DNA of 64,000 bases from Solibacillus sp. FSL H8-0523 (GCF_038051985.1 NZ_CP150291.1:1860001-1924000), one strand, 5' to 3'. Shown: positions 17,207 to 26,152, numbered from the stretch's first letter. Made by a program: numbers and translations. The notes: generated from the letters alone by a model not told the origin.

Positions 17207-18103
17207 ATGACAAACATTCCATTCGTTGTAGATAGTGCGTGGCTACATGAGCGTTTAGAAGATCCGAAGTTAAGGCTGCTTGATGCAACTACATTTTTAA
17301 GTATCCCAAATAAAGACGGCGAGGCACCTGGCTTATGGTCTGGACAAGATGCGTTTAATGAGGAGCACATTCCGGGCGCTGTTTTTGCCGACATTTTAAC
17401 CAATTTCTCTGATCAAAAGGCCGCGCTACCAATGACAATCCCGAGCCGCGAGCAATTTGTAGAGGAAATTGAAAAACTGGGTGTTGGTGAGGATACGTAC
17501 GTAGTGATTTATGATCGTGGAGCGCTTGCCAATGCAGACGTTATTGCCTCTTATTGGGCATCACGTCTTCGCTGGCAACTAAAGTACGAGGGCTTTGACA
17601 ATGTGGCTATTTTAGATGGTGGACTTGTTAAATGGAAGCAGGACGGTTATTCAACAACTACCGACACAACAAGCTATCCAAAAAGCACATTCAATTACGC
17701 GCGACGTCCTGAGCTTGTTGTTAATAAAGAACAAGTGCGCGAAGCCATTGAAAATGATTCGGTTGTCTTGATCAATAGCCTGTCTCCACCAGATTTTTAT
17801 GGTGAAACGAATACGTATCCACGCAAGGGCCATATCCCAACAAGTCATAACGTCTTTTTCGGTAGTCACTCTAATCCGAAAACACGCCTACTTTTTGATG
17901 ATGAAAAGCTGCGCGAAACGTTCACAAATATCGGTGCACTTGATACGGATAAAACAGTCATTACCTACTGTGGCGGTGGAATTGCTGCGACATGGAATGC
18001 ACTACTATTAAATAAACTAGGTCAGGAAAATGTCGCAATTTATGACGGCTCGATGAACGAATGGGCAGCTGACACAACTTGTCCGCTAGTGACGGGGAAG
18101 TAA
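17207..18103 (+). CDS. Two-domain sulfurtransferase (rhodanese family)
   Basis: This protein of about 298 residues has two rhodanese domains (about 5-140 and 160-295). The C-terminal domain carries the catalytic Cys in TYCGGGIAA. That loop is closer to the mercaptopyruvate type than to the CRKG loop of classic thiosulfate rhodanese. It would move sulfane sulfur from thiosulfate or mercaptopyruvate to an acceptor in the cytoplasm. The start is set at the second of two adjacent ATG codons, because GAGGAG lies seven bases before it. A strong terminator follows. The TsdA-like cytochrome is a few kilobases away, but the genes are not in one operon. Confidence 0.9.
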   Translation: MTNIPFVVDSAWLHERLEDPKLRLLDATTFLSIPNKDGEAPGLWSGQDAFNEEHIPGAVFADILTNFSDQKAALPMTIPSREQFVEEIEKLGVGEDTYVVIYDRGALANADVIASYWASRLRWQLKYEGFDNVAILDGGLVKWKQDGYSTTTDTTSYPKSTFNYARRPELVVNKEQVREAIENDSVVLINSLSPPDFYGETNTYPRKGHIPTSHNVFFGSHSNPKTRLLFDDEKLRETFTNIGALDTDKTVITYCGGGIAATWNALLLNKLGQENVAIYDGSMNEWAADTTCPLVTGK

Positions 18104-18109
18104 TAATGG

Positions 18110-18144
18110 AAAGCATGAGAGTTTAGAGCTCTCATGCTTTTTTT
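18110..18144 (+). terminator. Terminator after the sulfurtransferase gene
   Basis: AAAGCATGAGAG (18110-18121) pairs perfectly with CTCTCATGCTTT (18129-18140), followed by a T-run. Confidence 0.9.
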
Positions 18145-18232
18145 GAAGGATAAAACAGGATAGTTATCGAAATTGTTCAAATGCAGTTCGAATTGGACTA
18201 CGTTAATTCAATAAAAGGGTTGTGAGATTAGA

Positions 18233-18994
18233 ATGAATATGAATGAAATTTTGAGTATGAATAAGGAAGGGTGGGAAAAAACTGCAGAGCGTTATTATGG
18301 AAGAACAGCTCTTCCTGAATACGGTCCATTTTCTTTAAGTGAAGATCAACTTCATTTATTCGGACCTATTGCAGGTAAAAAGATTTTAGATATCGGGTGT
18401 GGAAGCGGACATTCATTGCAGTATATGGGGAGTGAAGGAGCTCAGGAATTGTGGGGGTTAGACCTTTCAACCAAACAAATTGAAACAGCTGAAAAATTGC
18501 TACGTGTTCAACAAAGTAAAGTCACCTTGTTCGAATCGCCTATGGAAGAGAATCCAGGCTTGCCACTTGAATACTTTGATGTAGCATATTCCATTTATGC
18601 ATTAGGATGGACCGTTGATTTACAAAAGACCTTGTCGAATATCCATAGTTATTTAAAACCTGGTGGTACATTTATATTTAGTTGGGAGCATCCGATTCAC
18701 GATCGATTGACTTATGAAAATGCATCATTCACCTTTAAAAAATCTTACAATATCGAAGGGCCCGAATACAATGAGGCATGGCACAATCATGTTGTCATCC
18801 ACCATCGGAAATTAAGTACATATATTAATACGCTTATAGAGACTGGCTTCACCATTGAGAAGGTAATCGATGATGTAATATTGCCGACTACCAATACAGA
18901 AAATCCTTCGAAATGGTATTCAACGCAAAGAGCATCTCTTGTTCCAGCTACATTTATAATAAAGGCTACTAAACACGAGAGTAGTAAACTTTAA
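18233..18994 (+). CDS. Class I SAM-dependent methyltransferase
   Basis: The 253-residue protein has the Rossmann-type methyltransferase fold. Motif I is ILDIGCGSGHS (about 54-64), followed by the acidic LWGLDLS strand, and PGGTFIFSWEHP marks the later core. The substrate is not predictable; the layout is like UbiE/small-molecule methyltransferases. The start has a weak ribosome binding site and could be the ATG at 18233 or the one six bases later. The toxin-antitoxin pair follows closely but has its own ribosome binding site. Confidence 0.85.
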   Translation: MNMNEILSMNKEGWEKTAERYYGRTALPEYGPFSLSEDQLHLFGPIAGKKILDIGCGSGHSLQYMGSEGAQELWGLDLSTKQIETAEKLLRVQQSKVTLFESPMEENPGLPLEYFDVAYSIYALGWTVDLQKTLSNIHSYLKPGGTFIFSWEHPIHDRLTYENASFTFKKSYNIEGPEYNEAWHNHVVIHHRKLSTYINTLIETGFTIEKVIDDVILPTTNTENPSKWYSTQRASLVPATFIIKATKHESSKL

Positions 18995-19072
18995 TAAATG
19001 CTTAGTTTATTGGGGACAACTAGTGCGGTTTTTTTTTCAAAGCTTTATAATAAAATAAAGGACGGTGTTCGT

Positions 19073-19483
19073 ATGCTAAATAAAGACATCAAACAGCAAA
19101 TAATCGAGACAATTAATGCTCGACTAAATACAGCATTCATTATATTATTCGGTTCATTTGCAAAAGGGACTACTCGTGAAGATAGCGATATTGACCTTGC
19201 TTATTTTAGTGAACAGCACCTATCATCTTATGAACGGTTTCTTTTAGCGGGAGAGCTAGCCACACTCATTGGTCGTGAAGTTGATTTAGTTGATATTAAA
19301 CAAATCGATACTGTCTTTACGATGCAAATTTTTGAACAAGGTAAGCCGATTTATATTCAAAACGAAAATGAATTTACACGCCAAAAAATACGTGCCTATA
19401 GTATGTATGCAACACTAAGCGAACAGCGTGCGGGTATTATTGAAGGAATTAAAGAACGAGGAAGTGTGTTTGGCGATGAATGA
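19073..19483 (+). CDS. mntA: MntA-type nucleotidyltransferase antitoxin
   Basis: The 136-residue protein has the minimal nucleotidyltransferase core, with GSFAKG starting at 27 and the metal-binding Asp pair DID at 39-41, exactly the GS-x10-DxD spacing of MNT antitoxins. In the studied MntA/HepT pair the antitoxin adds AMP residues to a Tyr of the toxin and blocks it. The ATG at 19073 is preferred, as AAGGACGG lies upstream; a longer in-frame extension to 18998 has no such site. It overlaps hepT by eight bases, so expression is coupled. Confidence 0.88.
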   Translation: MLNKDIKQQIIETINARLNTAFIILFGSFAKGTTREDSDIDLAYFSEQHLSSYERFLLAGELATLIGREVDLVDIKQIDTVFTMQIFEQGKPIYIQNENEFTRQKIRAYSMYATLSEQRAGIIEGIKERGSVFGDE

Positions 19484-19883
19484 TGTAATCTTAAATAAGA
19501 CAATAACAATTGAACGTTGTGTCAATCGTATTCATGACGTATATGAAGGCAAACCTGAAAACTTATCTGATTTCACAAAACAAGATAGTATCATTTTGAA
19601 CATTCAGCGTGCTTGTGAAGCGAGCATTGATTTAGCCATGAATATTGTTAGTGAACGTAAACTTGGCGTGCCAAAAGCTAGCCGTGAAGCATTCAAGTTG
19701 CTCCAAGAAGCTGATTTGATTGAAGCTTCTTTAGCGAAAACATTAATGAACATGGTTGGTTTCCGTAATATTGCAGTACATGATTACCAATCTTTAGAGC
19801 TTAATATTTTACAAGCCATTTTAGAAAAGCATATTGATGATTTTAAAGAATTTACGAAGGTTATTTTACAATTAGAAATGTAG
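19476..19883 (+). CDS. hepT: HepT-type HEPN ribonuclease toxin
   Basis: The 135-residue all-helical protein has the HEPN catalytic motif R97-x4-H102-x-Y104 (RNIAVHDY). The Tyr at 104 is the residue that the partner nucleotidyltransferase modifies in the characterised Shewanella system, and here it has the same number. When unmodified, HEPN toxins of this type cleave RNA, reported for tRNA. The start is ATG 19476 inside the end of mntA; TTG 19470 is an alternative with better spacing from GAGGAAG. All key residues are intact, so the pair is probably active. Confidence 0.88.
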   Translation: MNDVILNKTITIERCVNRIHDVYEGKPENLSDFTKQDSIILNIQRACEASIDLAMNIVSERKLGVPKASREAFKLLQEADLIEASLAKTLMNMVGFRNIAVHDYQSLELNILQAILEKHIDDFKEFTKVILQLEM

Positions 19884-20102
19884 TTGATAACAGTTTCTTG
19901 TTATTTAAATTCAAATGAGTTTAGACTGATTTGGATTGAAAAACATGTTAATGAAGCCACTTGGACCTGTCCATATTTTAAGGAATGAGCTAGAAGTAAC
20001 ATACACTTTTCTACCACTTAGTAACTTAACGCCTCATTTTCCTGATGTAAGCAGTTGTTTTTCTATAAACATTTTTTGGTGCCGACTTATTTTATAAATA
20101 AC

Positions 20103-20145
20103 CGCTATCTAAACAGCTATAAATGCTGTTAGATAGCGTTTTTTT
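20103..20145 (+). terminator. Terminator downstream of hepT
   Basis: CGCTATCT plus AACAGC (20103-20117) pair with GCTGTT plus AGATAGCG (20125-20138) with one bulged base, followed by T7. It is about 220 bases past hepT, so either hepT has a long 3' UTR or an unseen transcript ends here. Confidence 0.75.
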
Positions 20146-20239
20146 AAAACCGGACTTACTTAAGATGCGTTTTTTCGTCTATTGTCTATACACAGAATAC
20201 ATAATTAGTTAAGGTTTCGCAGATTCCTATGCTATATTG

Positions 20240-20390
20240 AATTAGAAGAAACAACACGAACACTTGTTGACACCGAATAAAGGTGATTTAAAATGATAAA
20301 ATCACCTTTATTGGGTGCCAAACCCATTAGAGTTCTTCAGGAACAAAGAATTCTACTGCAGCATCTCCTTGTGAGATGCTGCTTTTTAGT
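20240..20390 (+). ncRNA. Probable structured small RNA with its own terminator
   Basis: Three hairpins follow one another with little between them. Hairpin 1 has a perfect 14-bp stem (20276-20289 with 20299-20312), extended by CACC/GGTG (20271-20274 with 20314-20317) and by 3 more pairs (20267-20269 with 20319-20321). Hairpin 2 is 9 bp with one G-U pair (20329-20337 with 20346-20354). Hairpin 3 is a 10-bp GC-rich terminator stem (20358-20367 with 20373-20382) followed by T5. An extended -10 sequence (TGCTATATT, 20230-20238) could start the RNA near 20245. The next gene is on the other strand, so this is not an mRNA leader. I do not recognise the RNA family. Confidence 0.5.
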
Positions 20391-20409
20391 TCTTATAAAA
20401 ATTAATATA

Positions 20410-20456
20410 AAATAAAAAAATGCCAAAACGTTGTGAAATCGACGTTTTGGCATTTT
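20410..20456 (-). terminator. Terminator of the symporter operon
   Basis: AAAATGCCAAAACGT (20417-20431) pairs with ACGTTTTGGCATTTT (20442-20456). On the minus strand it is followed by a T-run. It lies 40 bases past the symporter stop codon. Confidence 0.85.
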
Positions 20457-20496
20457 GAAATTCTAGTGATTCTGAAAAAAGGGGAACAGTATCCTC

Positions 20497-22173
20497 TTAA
20501 TGCGTTGTATCTTTCGATGAGCCGTCATTTAAATAAACTTCACCATCTTTATACGTCATTTGCTCAGGATAACGTAGGTTTATAACTGCATCCTGAAGCT
20601 CTTGTGAAGGAGGACGTGTTGCAAGTGACACAATGATATTCGTAGTGAAGGCAGCGATCGCCCCGAAGACTCCAGCGCCTGTATCGATAATCCCTAATAT
20701 CGTAAAGCCAGCATACTTCGCACTAAAAATGTAAAGAAGTGTCACAGTTAAACCGACAAGCATACCTGCCATCGTTCCTTTTGCATTCGCACGCTTCCAC
20801 CAAACGCCTAGTACAAGCGCAGGGAAGAACGTACCGGTAGCAAGTGCAAATGCCCATGCAACGATTTGTGTTATGGCACCAGGTGGGTTTAGTGCAATAA
20901 GTCCAGCGAGTAGTGTTGCCACGACAATTGAAATACGACCTACAAATAGGCGTTTTCGTTCAGTTGCTTGTGGATTGATGATACGGTAATAAATATCATG
21001 TGCAAACGAAGAAGAAATAGAAATCATTAAGCCACCAGCTGTAGATAGCGCAGCCGCCATGGCACCTGCAGCAACTAGTCCAATAACAAATACACCTAGA
21101 TTTGCGATTTCAGGCGTAGCCATTACGACAATATCGTTCGCGATTTTAAGTTCAAGCCATTGAAGAATGCCATCACCATTCGTATCGGCTATCCCCAATT
21201 TTCCTGTATCAATCCATGATTGAGTCCACGCAGGTAATTCAGCAATTTTTTTACCAGCAACTTCCGTCATTAAAATAAAACGAGCAAAGGCTGCATAAGC
21301 GGGTGCACTAAAATATAAAAGGCCGATAAACACTAATGCCCATGCACCTGACCAACGAGCCGCTTTCATCGTACCTACTGTATAAAAACGTACAATAACA
21401 TGAGGAAGACCAGCTGTACCGCACATTAATGTAAACATGAGTGCTAAAAACTGCCACTTGGTTCCATTTGTGAAGGGGGCGAAATATTCCGAAATCCCGA
21501 GTTCTCGGTCGAGTTCACCCATTTTTGTTAACACTTCACCATAGGAAATCCACGGTAAAGGATTACTCGTTAAATGTAAGGACATAAAAATAACAGGTAC
21601 TAAATAAGCGATAATTAAAATGATGTATTGTGCTACTTGTGTCCAAGTAATCCCTTTCATCCCACCGAATGCAGCATAAAAGGCAATTAATACAACGCCG
21701 ATCATCGTTCCTATTTTCGCATCAATTTCAAAAAGGCGTCCGATTACTACACCAGAACCTGATAGCTGTCCGATTGAATACGTGAAGCTGATAATAATTG
21801 TACAGATCGCAGCTATGATGAGCGCTGCCTTACTATTAAAACGGTCTCCAATAAATTCAGGTACAGTAAAGCGACCGAATTTACGAAGCTGCGGTGCAAG
21901 TAATATGGTTAAAAATAAATAACCGCCTGTCCATCCCATAATATAGGCCAATCCATCATAACCAAGTAACATGATTGTACCAGCCATTCCGATAAAGGAT
22001 GCGGCACTCATCCAGTCTGCCCCGATGGCCATCCCGTTAAAAATAGGAGGTATTCCACGACCAGCAACATAGAAATCTGATGTTTGCTTAGCCGTATTAT
22101 ATACAGCAATCCAAATATATAAAGCAAATGTACATAATATAATTACCAGTGATACTAGAAATTGAGTATCCAT
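20497..22173 (-). CDS. Sodium:solute symporter large subunit (ActP-like)
   Basis: This 558-residue transporter of the SSS family has about 13 predicted membrane helices. It probably takes up a small organic acid (acetate or similar) with sodium. Family signatures include GADWMSAASFIGMAG near residue 50, VPEFIGDRF, and the central GGMKGITWTQVAQYI and GGLMISISSSFAHDIYY blocks. It is the last gene of an operon led by two small membrane proteins, one of them a DUF4212 subunit. AAGGAGG precedes the ATG. The operon has a clear terminator. Confidence 0.9.
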   Translation of the reverse strand: MDTQFLVSLVIILCTFALYIWIAVYNTAKQTSDFYVAGRGIPPIFNGMAIGADWMSAASFIGMAGTIMLLGYDGLAYIMGWTGGYLFLTILLAPQLRKFGRFTVPEFIGDRFNSKAALIIAAICTIIISFTYSIGQLSGSGVVIGRLFEIDAKIGTMIGVVLIAFYAAFGGMKGITWTQVAQYIILIIAYLVPVIFMSLHLTSNPLPWISYGEVLTKMGELDRELGISEYFAPFTNGTKWQFLALMFTLMCGTAGLPHVIVRFYTVGTMKAARWSGAWALVFIGLLYFSAPAYAAFARFILMTEVAGKKIAELPAWTQSWIDTGKLGIADTNGDGILQWLELKIANDIVVMATPEIANLGVFVIGLVAAGAMAAALSTAGGLMISISSSFAHDIYYRIINPQATERKRLFVGRISIVVATLLAGLIALNPPGAITQIVAWAFALATGTFFPALVLGVWWKRANAKGTMAGMLVGLTVTLLYIFSAKYAGFTILGIIDTGAGVFGAIAAFTTNIIVSLATRPPSQELQDAVINLRYPEQMTYKDGEVYLNDGSSKDTTH

Positions 22174-22189
22174 ATTCAGCCTCCTTCCA

Positions 22190-22492
22190 TTAGTGCTCTA
22201 CCATATTTTTTGAACCGATTTCTTGATTGCGTTTATCATCAATCCCATACTTTTTATCAATTTTGTCCCCGACAATCGCATTTACAAACAGTAAAACAAT
22301 GAAAGTAAATAACGCGCCAATTGCCCCCATAAAATAATGGAATGGGAATCCTAAAAACTGAAATTCAGTTAATGAGTCTGCAAACGCTACCACAACATAA
22401 GACACAAGAAACCAAAGAGCAAAGTAAACGAGCATGTACATATTTTTCTCACGGAAATAAGCATCAGCAACTTTTTTATCAATCTTCTTCAT
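22190..22492 (-). CDS. DUF4212 symporter small subunit
   Basis: The 100-residue protein has two membrane segments (about 17-37 and 52-76), with FHYFMGAIGALF typical of the DUF4212 / sodium-solute symporter small subunit family. Such proteins pair with SSS transporters encoded just downstream, as here (16 bp gap). The start is set at ATG 22492 because AAGGTGG lies five bases upstream; a GTG three codons earlier overlaps that motif. Confidence 0.85.
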   Translation of the reverse strand: MKKIDKKVADAYFREKNMYMLVYFALWFLVSYVVVAFADSLTEFQFLGFPFHYFMGAIGALFTFIVLLFVNAIVGDKIDKKYGIDDKRNQEIGSKNMVEH

Positions 22493-22515
22493 ACGGACCA
22501 CCTTTCTTCGTAAAT

Positions 22516-22692
22516 TTATCTTAGATCAAAAATAAATTGAAACGTTTCTTTTAAAGGAAGCGGGACCAAAACTACTTTGACGATCATCAAAATAACTAGT
22601 GCAGCTACAGGAAAGGTAAGAGCAATGAAACGTTTTTTTATTAGTGCATAGGCAAGACAGCAAATAGTGAATACGATAAAAAACTGAAGCAA
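22516..22692 (-). CDS. 58-residue membrane protein at head of symporter operon
   Basis: A short frame runs from TTG 22692 to the stop at 22516-22518. It has a textbook AGGAGG seven bases upstream. The product has two hydrophobic segments, residues 2-18 (LQFFIVFTICCLAYALI) and about 22-46, with a KKR turn between them. It ends 23 bases before the DUF4212 start on the same strand. The ribosome binding site, composition and operon position support a real gene. I do not recognise a family. Confidence 0.65.
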   Translation of the reverse strand: MLQFFIVFTICCLAYALIKKRFIALTFPVAALVILMIVKVVLVPLPLKETFQFIFDLR

Positions 22693-22984
22693 CTAAACAC
22701 CTCCTATAATCTCAACGTTTTTTTAATGTATGTTGGAAATAATCAAGATAAAACGATTATTAAGTAAAAAAATTCATAGTCGATTGACGCCGAAAAAATT
22801 AGAAGGATTACTAAATTAGACAAGCATCTATGTAACGATGTTCTAGGTGGTTCTTTTAAAACCGGCAATTACTTTTAGTACGGTTCATCTCAAATAATCC
22901 CACTACATTTCATATGATTTATAAATCAAACATCTCCAAAAATGCTACAATAATCCAAAATATACCTATGAAAAGAGGGCTCAC

Positions 22985-23833
22985 ATGCTCGAAACCAAAC
23001 TCTATGCCATCACAAAAGGATTCTCAAAAGACCAAAAATACGCAGCACTTTTAAACAATGAAAAAGTACTTGTTCGCTTATTTGAGGAGCAACAGCAACC
23101 GCGCAAGGAGCAAGAATTCCAAATCATTGAACAAGCCTACAATCTAGGTATCAATAGTCCAAAGCCTATTTCAATAGGGCCAGGTAAAATGATTACATCT
23201 TTTCTTGAGGGGATGGATGCAGAAGAGGCGATTGCCACATTAACAGAAAAGCAGCAATATGACTTAGGTGTTGCCGCAAGCGCGGATTTAAAGAAACTCC
23301 ATACGATTGTAGCGACTGAAAACAAATGGTATGAAAGCCAAACAGCAAAATATCGTCGCTACATCGTGCGCTATCATGAACTGCCGCTAAAAATTGAAGG
23401 CGACACACAAATCATGCACTTTATCGAACAGCGCCTCCATTTAATGAAGGACCGTCCAAGCGTATTGCAGCACGATGATTTTCATTTACCGAATTTGATT
23501 GTGCATAATGGCGCGTATAACGGGGTCATTGATTTTGGCCGTTTTGATTATGGGGACCCGATTCATGATTTCATCAAGCTCGGCATGTTTAGCGCGGAAA
23601 GCAGTGTTCCGTTTTGTAAAGGACTATTGGAAGGGTATTATGGCGGGAAGCTGACAGTTGAATTTTGGGAGCTGTATGCACTGTATTTAGCGATGGGTGT
23701 GTTTTCAGCGATTGTTTGGGGGCAGTTGATGGAGGATGGAGCCAATTTGTTGCAGCACGCGAAGCGCTTTAGTGCGGATCATTGTGGATTTACAAGTGCT
23801 GTACCGAAGTGGTATGAAGCACATTTAAAATAA
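22985..23833 (+). CDS. Aminoglycoside phosphotransferase-family kinase
   Basis: The 282-residue protein has the small-molecule kinase fold of the APH/choline kinase group. The catalytic loop reads VLQHDDFHLPNLIV (about 158-171), with Asp as base and Asn for metal binding. The metal-binding Asp follows in GVIDFGRFDYGDP. Family members include antibiotic kinases and metabolic kinases such as those for fructosamine or homoserine; the sequence does not decide. AAAAGAGGG precedes the ATG. It stands alone. Confidence 0.85.
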   Translation: MLETKLYAITKGFSKDQKYAALLNNEKVLVRLFEEQQQPRKEQEFQIIEQAYNLGINSPKPISIGPGKMITSFLEGMDAEEAIATLTEKQQYDLGVAASADLKKLHTIVATENKWYESQTAKYRRYIVRYHELPLKIEGDTQIMHFIEQRLHLMKDRPSVLQHDDFHLPNLIVHNGAYNGVIDFGRFDYGDPIHDFIKLGMFSAESSVPFCKGLLEGYYGGKLTVEFWELYALYLAMGVFSAIVWGQLMEDGANLLQHAKRFSADHCGFTSAVPKWYEAHLK

Positions 23834-23996
23834 CATAAACAATTGACAATTAGATAGAAAGACCAACCAATGATGGTACCTTTGATCGTTTATGAAATCT
23901 ATTAACGAATCAAATTACCTATAATTTCATTTTAATTGGGTACAAGGATATAAAATATGTTACCATGGAATTAATTGGGTTTGAGGAGATAAAGTG

Positions 23997-25562
23997 ATGA
24001 AATGGATGAATTTGAAGGCGCTCATTATAGGGCTGGTTGTGGCGACACTTGCCATGACGTTACTGATTAACCTTTGGAGTGCGCACCGTGTCAATACAGA
24101 AGTGTTGACGAATAACACATTAGAAACGAACCGTGTCTACGCAGAAAAGCTGGCGACGACGGTTGATCAATACATTGAAGAAACGTTTACTACGCTCGCA
24201 TATAGTGCAACGCTTTTAAGAAATGAGTTAGACAATGAAGCGTTATTAGCGAAAGAGGCGGAACGATTACATAAAACGAATGAAATGTTTAACTCAGTCG
24301 TTATAGCAAACAAAAACGCGTTTGTTATCGGTGTATCGCCGTCATCACTAGAGTTGAAGGGCAAATATTTACAAACGGCGGGTCCACTTGAAGCGATTAA
24401 TAAGAAAACCCCGCTGATTTCGAAAACGTACACAGGGACGAATGATCGTTTGTTGATATTCATTTCGTACCCGATTTTTGATGAGCAAGCGAACTATTTA
24501 GGCTTTATCGGTGGCTCGATTTATATTAAAGAGGATAATGCGTTTAATTCGATTCTTGGCACACATTTTTATGATGACGGCTCATACGTTTATGTCGTCG
24601 ATCAGGAGGGGCGCATTATTTACCATATTGATCCAACCCGGTTAAATGATGTCGTGACCGATAATCAAGTCGTCAAAAAGGTTATGGCTGGGGAGAATGG
24701 CACAATGAAGGTGGCCAATTCAAAAGGGGTGGAAATGCTTGCTGGTTATCATGTGGTGCAACATGCCGGCTGGGGCATTATCTCACAGCGTCCAGTAGCT
24801 GTAGCATTAGCGCCAGTATCACAGCTCTTGAATTCACTTTGGATTGGTGCCTTGCCACTGTTACTCGTTATGTTGATTGGGGTCATTTGGCTATCGATTA
24901 AAGTAACCTCACCGTTACATCAATTGGCGAAATTAAGCGCGGTTTCAGCGGATGAGCAAATGCTAGGGAATATTAAAAAAATACCAGGATCTTATTACGA
25001 AACGAAAAAGCTAAAGGAAACGTTAATTGAAATTTTCACCGTGTTCCTAAATGAAGTATCCTTTTTCAAAACGCAGTCTACGAGGGATCCATTGACGGGA
25101 TTAGTGAATCGTCGAACGATGGATGATGTGTTGACTCGTTTAACAAAAGAGAACATTCCTTATGCTTTAGCGATTGTAGATTTAGATCATTTCAAGCGTG
25201 TAAATGATGAGCACGGGCATGCAATTGGTGATGAAGTGCTCACGTATTTTGCCGAGAAAATGAAAGCCCATGCACCGCTTGAAGCATATTGCTGCCGATA
25301 TGGTGGGGAAGAATTCGTCATCATATTCCCACACTTAGATGCTGCGCTGGCATATGAATTTGTAGAGCAGCTACGTCAAGATATGGCGCAAACGATGAGT
25401 CCGTGTGGGCGTCCGATTACAACTTCTGGAGGGATTGCAAGCTTCCCGCAGCATGCTAAAACACCGGAGCAAGTCATGGCTCTCGCGGACAAAGCGCTAT
25501 ATGTCGTGAAAGAACAGGGCCGTAATCAAATTCAGTTGGCCGAGGATATAGTGGAAATGTAA
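23997..25562 (+). CDS. Membrane-bound diguanylate cyclase with Cache sensor
   Basis: This protein of about 521 residues makes cyclic di-GMP. It has a membrane segment at about 8-27, a double Cache-type extracellular sensor (about 35-275), a second membrane segment (about 282-305), and a GGEEF domain (about 355-515) with an intact active site in RYGGEEFVIIFP. The product-inhibition motif RxxD expected just before it is absent (PLEA instead), so feedback control is probably lost. GAGGAG lies eight bases before the ATG at 23997; a GTG one codon earlier is also possible. It is likely a single-gene unit. Confidence 0.9.
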   Translation: MKWMNLKALIIGLVVATLAMTLLINLWSAHRVNTEVLTNNTLETNRVYAEKLATTVDQYIEETFTTLAYSATLLRNELDNEALLAKEAERLHKTNEMFNSVVIANKNAFVIGVSPSSLELKGKYLQTAGPLEAINKKTPLISKTYTGTNDRLLIFISYPIFDEQANYLGFIGGSIYIKEDNAFNSILGTHFYDDGSYVYVVDQEGRIIYHIDPTRLNDVVTDNQVVKKVMAGENGTMKVANSKGVEMLAGYHVVQHAGWGIISQRPVAVALAPVSQLLNSLWIGALPLLLVMLIGVIWLSIKVTSPLHQLAKLSAVSADEQMLGNIKKIPGSYYETKKLKETLIEIFTVFLNEVSFFKTQSTRDPLTGLVNRRTMDDVLTRLTKENIPYALAIVDLDHFKRVNDEHGHAIGDEVLTYFAEKMKAHAPLEAYCCRYGGEEFVIIFPHLDAALAYEFVEQLRQDMAQTMSPCGRPITTSGGIASFPQHAKTPEQVMALADKALYVVKEQGRNQIQLAEDIVEM

Positions 25563-25582
25563 AGGATCCGTTAAATATGTAT

Positions 25583-25605
25583 AATCTTAAGAAACTCTTA
25601 AGATT
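25583..25605. other. Perfect hairpin after the cyclase gene
   Basis: AATCTTAAG (25583-25591) and CTTAAGATT (25597-25605) form a 9-bp stem with a 5-nt loop. No strong T-run follows, so I do not call it a terminator with confidence. Confidence 0.4.
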
Positions 25606-25672
25606 TCGTTAAACCTTTTCTTCACTTTTATACCCTATACTAGAATAGAAGTGATTTGTAGGAGTGAAGATT

Positions 25673-26152
25673 GTGAAAAAGGTTTTAACGTTTACGCATG
25701 TATTCGTATTGTTGTTTTATATCGTTTTCCTTGTAAATTTAGTGTTTTTCGCGCGCAGTACGTATCAAAACGTCAATTTCGTGCCGTTTGATATGATTAA
25801 TTCACAGGGGTACTCCGTCAATGTTTGGGGCAATGTGTTAATGTTTATCCCGCTTGGAATATATGCGTCTTATTATAGTAAAAAAGTGAATGTTATAAAA
25901 GTTATGCTTTTTGTGATGGGGTCAAGCGTGTTTATTGAAGTGGTGCAATATGTATTTAAGCGCGGTGCCACAGATATTGATGATGTTATTTTAAATACAG
26001 TAGGTGGCGCGATGGGGCTAAGCTTGTATGGATTATTCGTGGCGTTATTTCGCAAACGACAACGTGCGAATGTGGTCGTACAAGTACTTGCGAGTATCAT
26101 TGGCTTGCTGTTTTTTGTGCTTACGTTGATTATTTACTTTTTTAATAGGTGA
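25673..26152 (+). CDS. VanZ-family membrane protein
   Basis: This protein of about 159 residues has four membrane segments. The VanZ signature is clear in NVWGNVLMFIPLGIYAS and in the later IEVVQYVFKRGATDIDDVIL and NTVGGAMG blocks. VanZ proteins affect low-level glycopeptide tolerance or envelope functions; most chromosomal members are uncharacterised. The start is set at GTG 25673, eight bases after TAGGAG; a GTG three codons earlier overlaps that site. Confidence 0.85.
   Translation: MKKVLTFTHVFVLLFYIVFLVNLVFFARSTYQNVNFVPFDMINSQGYSVNVWGNVLMFIPLGIYASYYSKKVNVIKVMLFVMGSSVFIEVVQYVFKRGATDIDDVILNTVGGAMGLSLYGLFVALFRKRQRANVVVQVLASIIGLLFFVLTLIIYFFNR

Larger units (their letters stand above)
19884..20496. 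other. 613-bp region without protein genes
   Basis: No convincing reading frame is present. It holds a terminator at 20103-20145, the probable structured RNA at about 20240-20390, and the terminator of the symporter operon at 20410-20456, each listed separately. The rest (19884-20100) is AT-rich and featureless to me. Confidence 0.5.

Noticed and set aside
22538-22555. Catabolite-repression (cre) site in the symporter operon
   Set aside because: GAAACGTTTC is palindromic but lacks the spacing of the cre consensus, and it lies inside the operon, over the end of the 58-codon gene.
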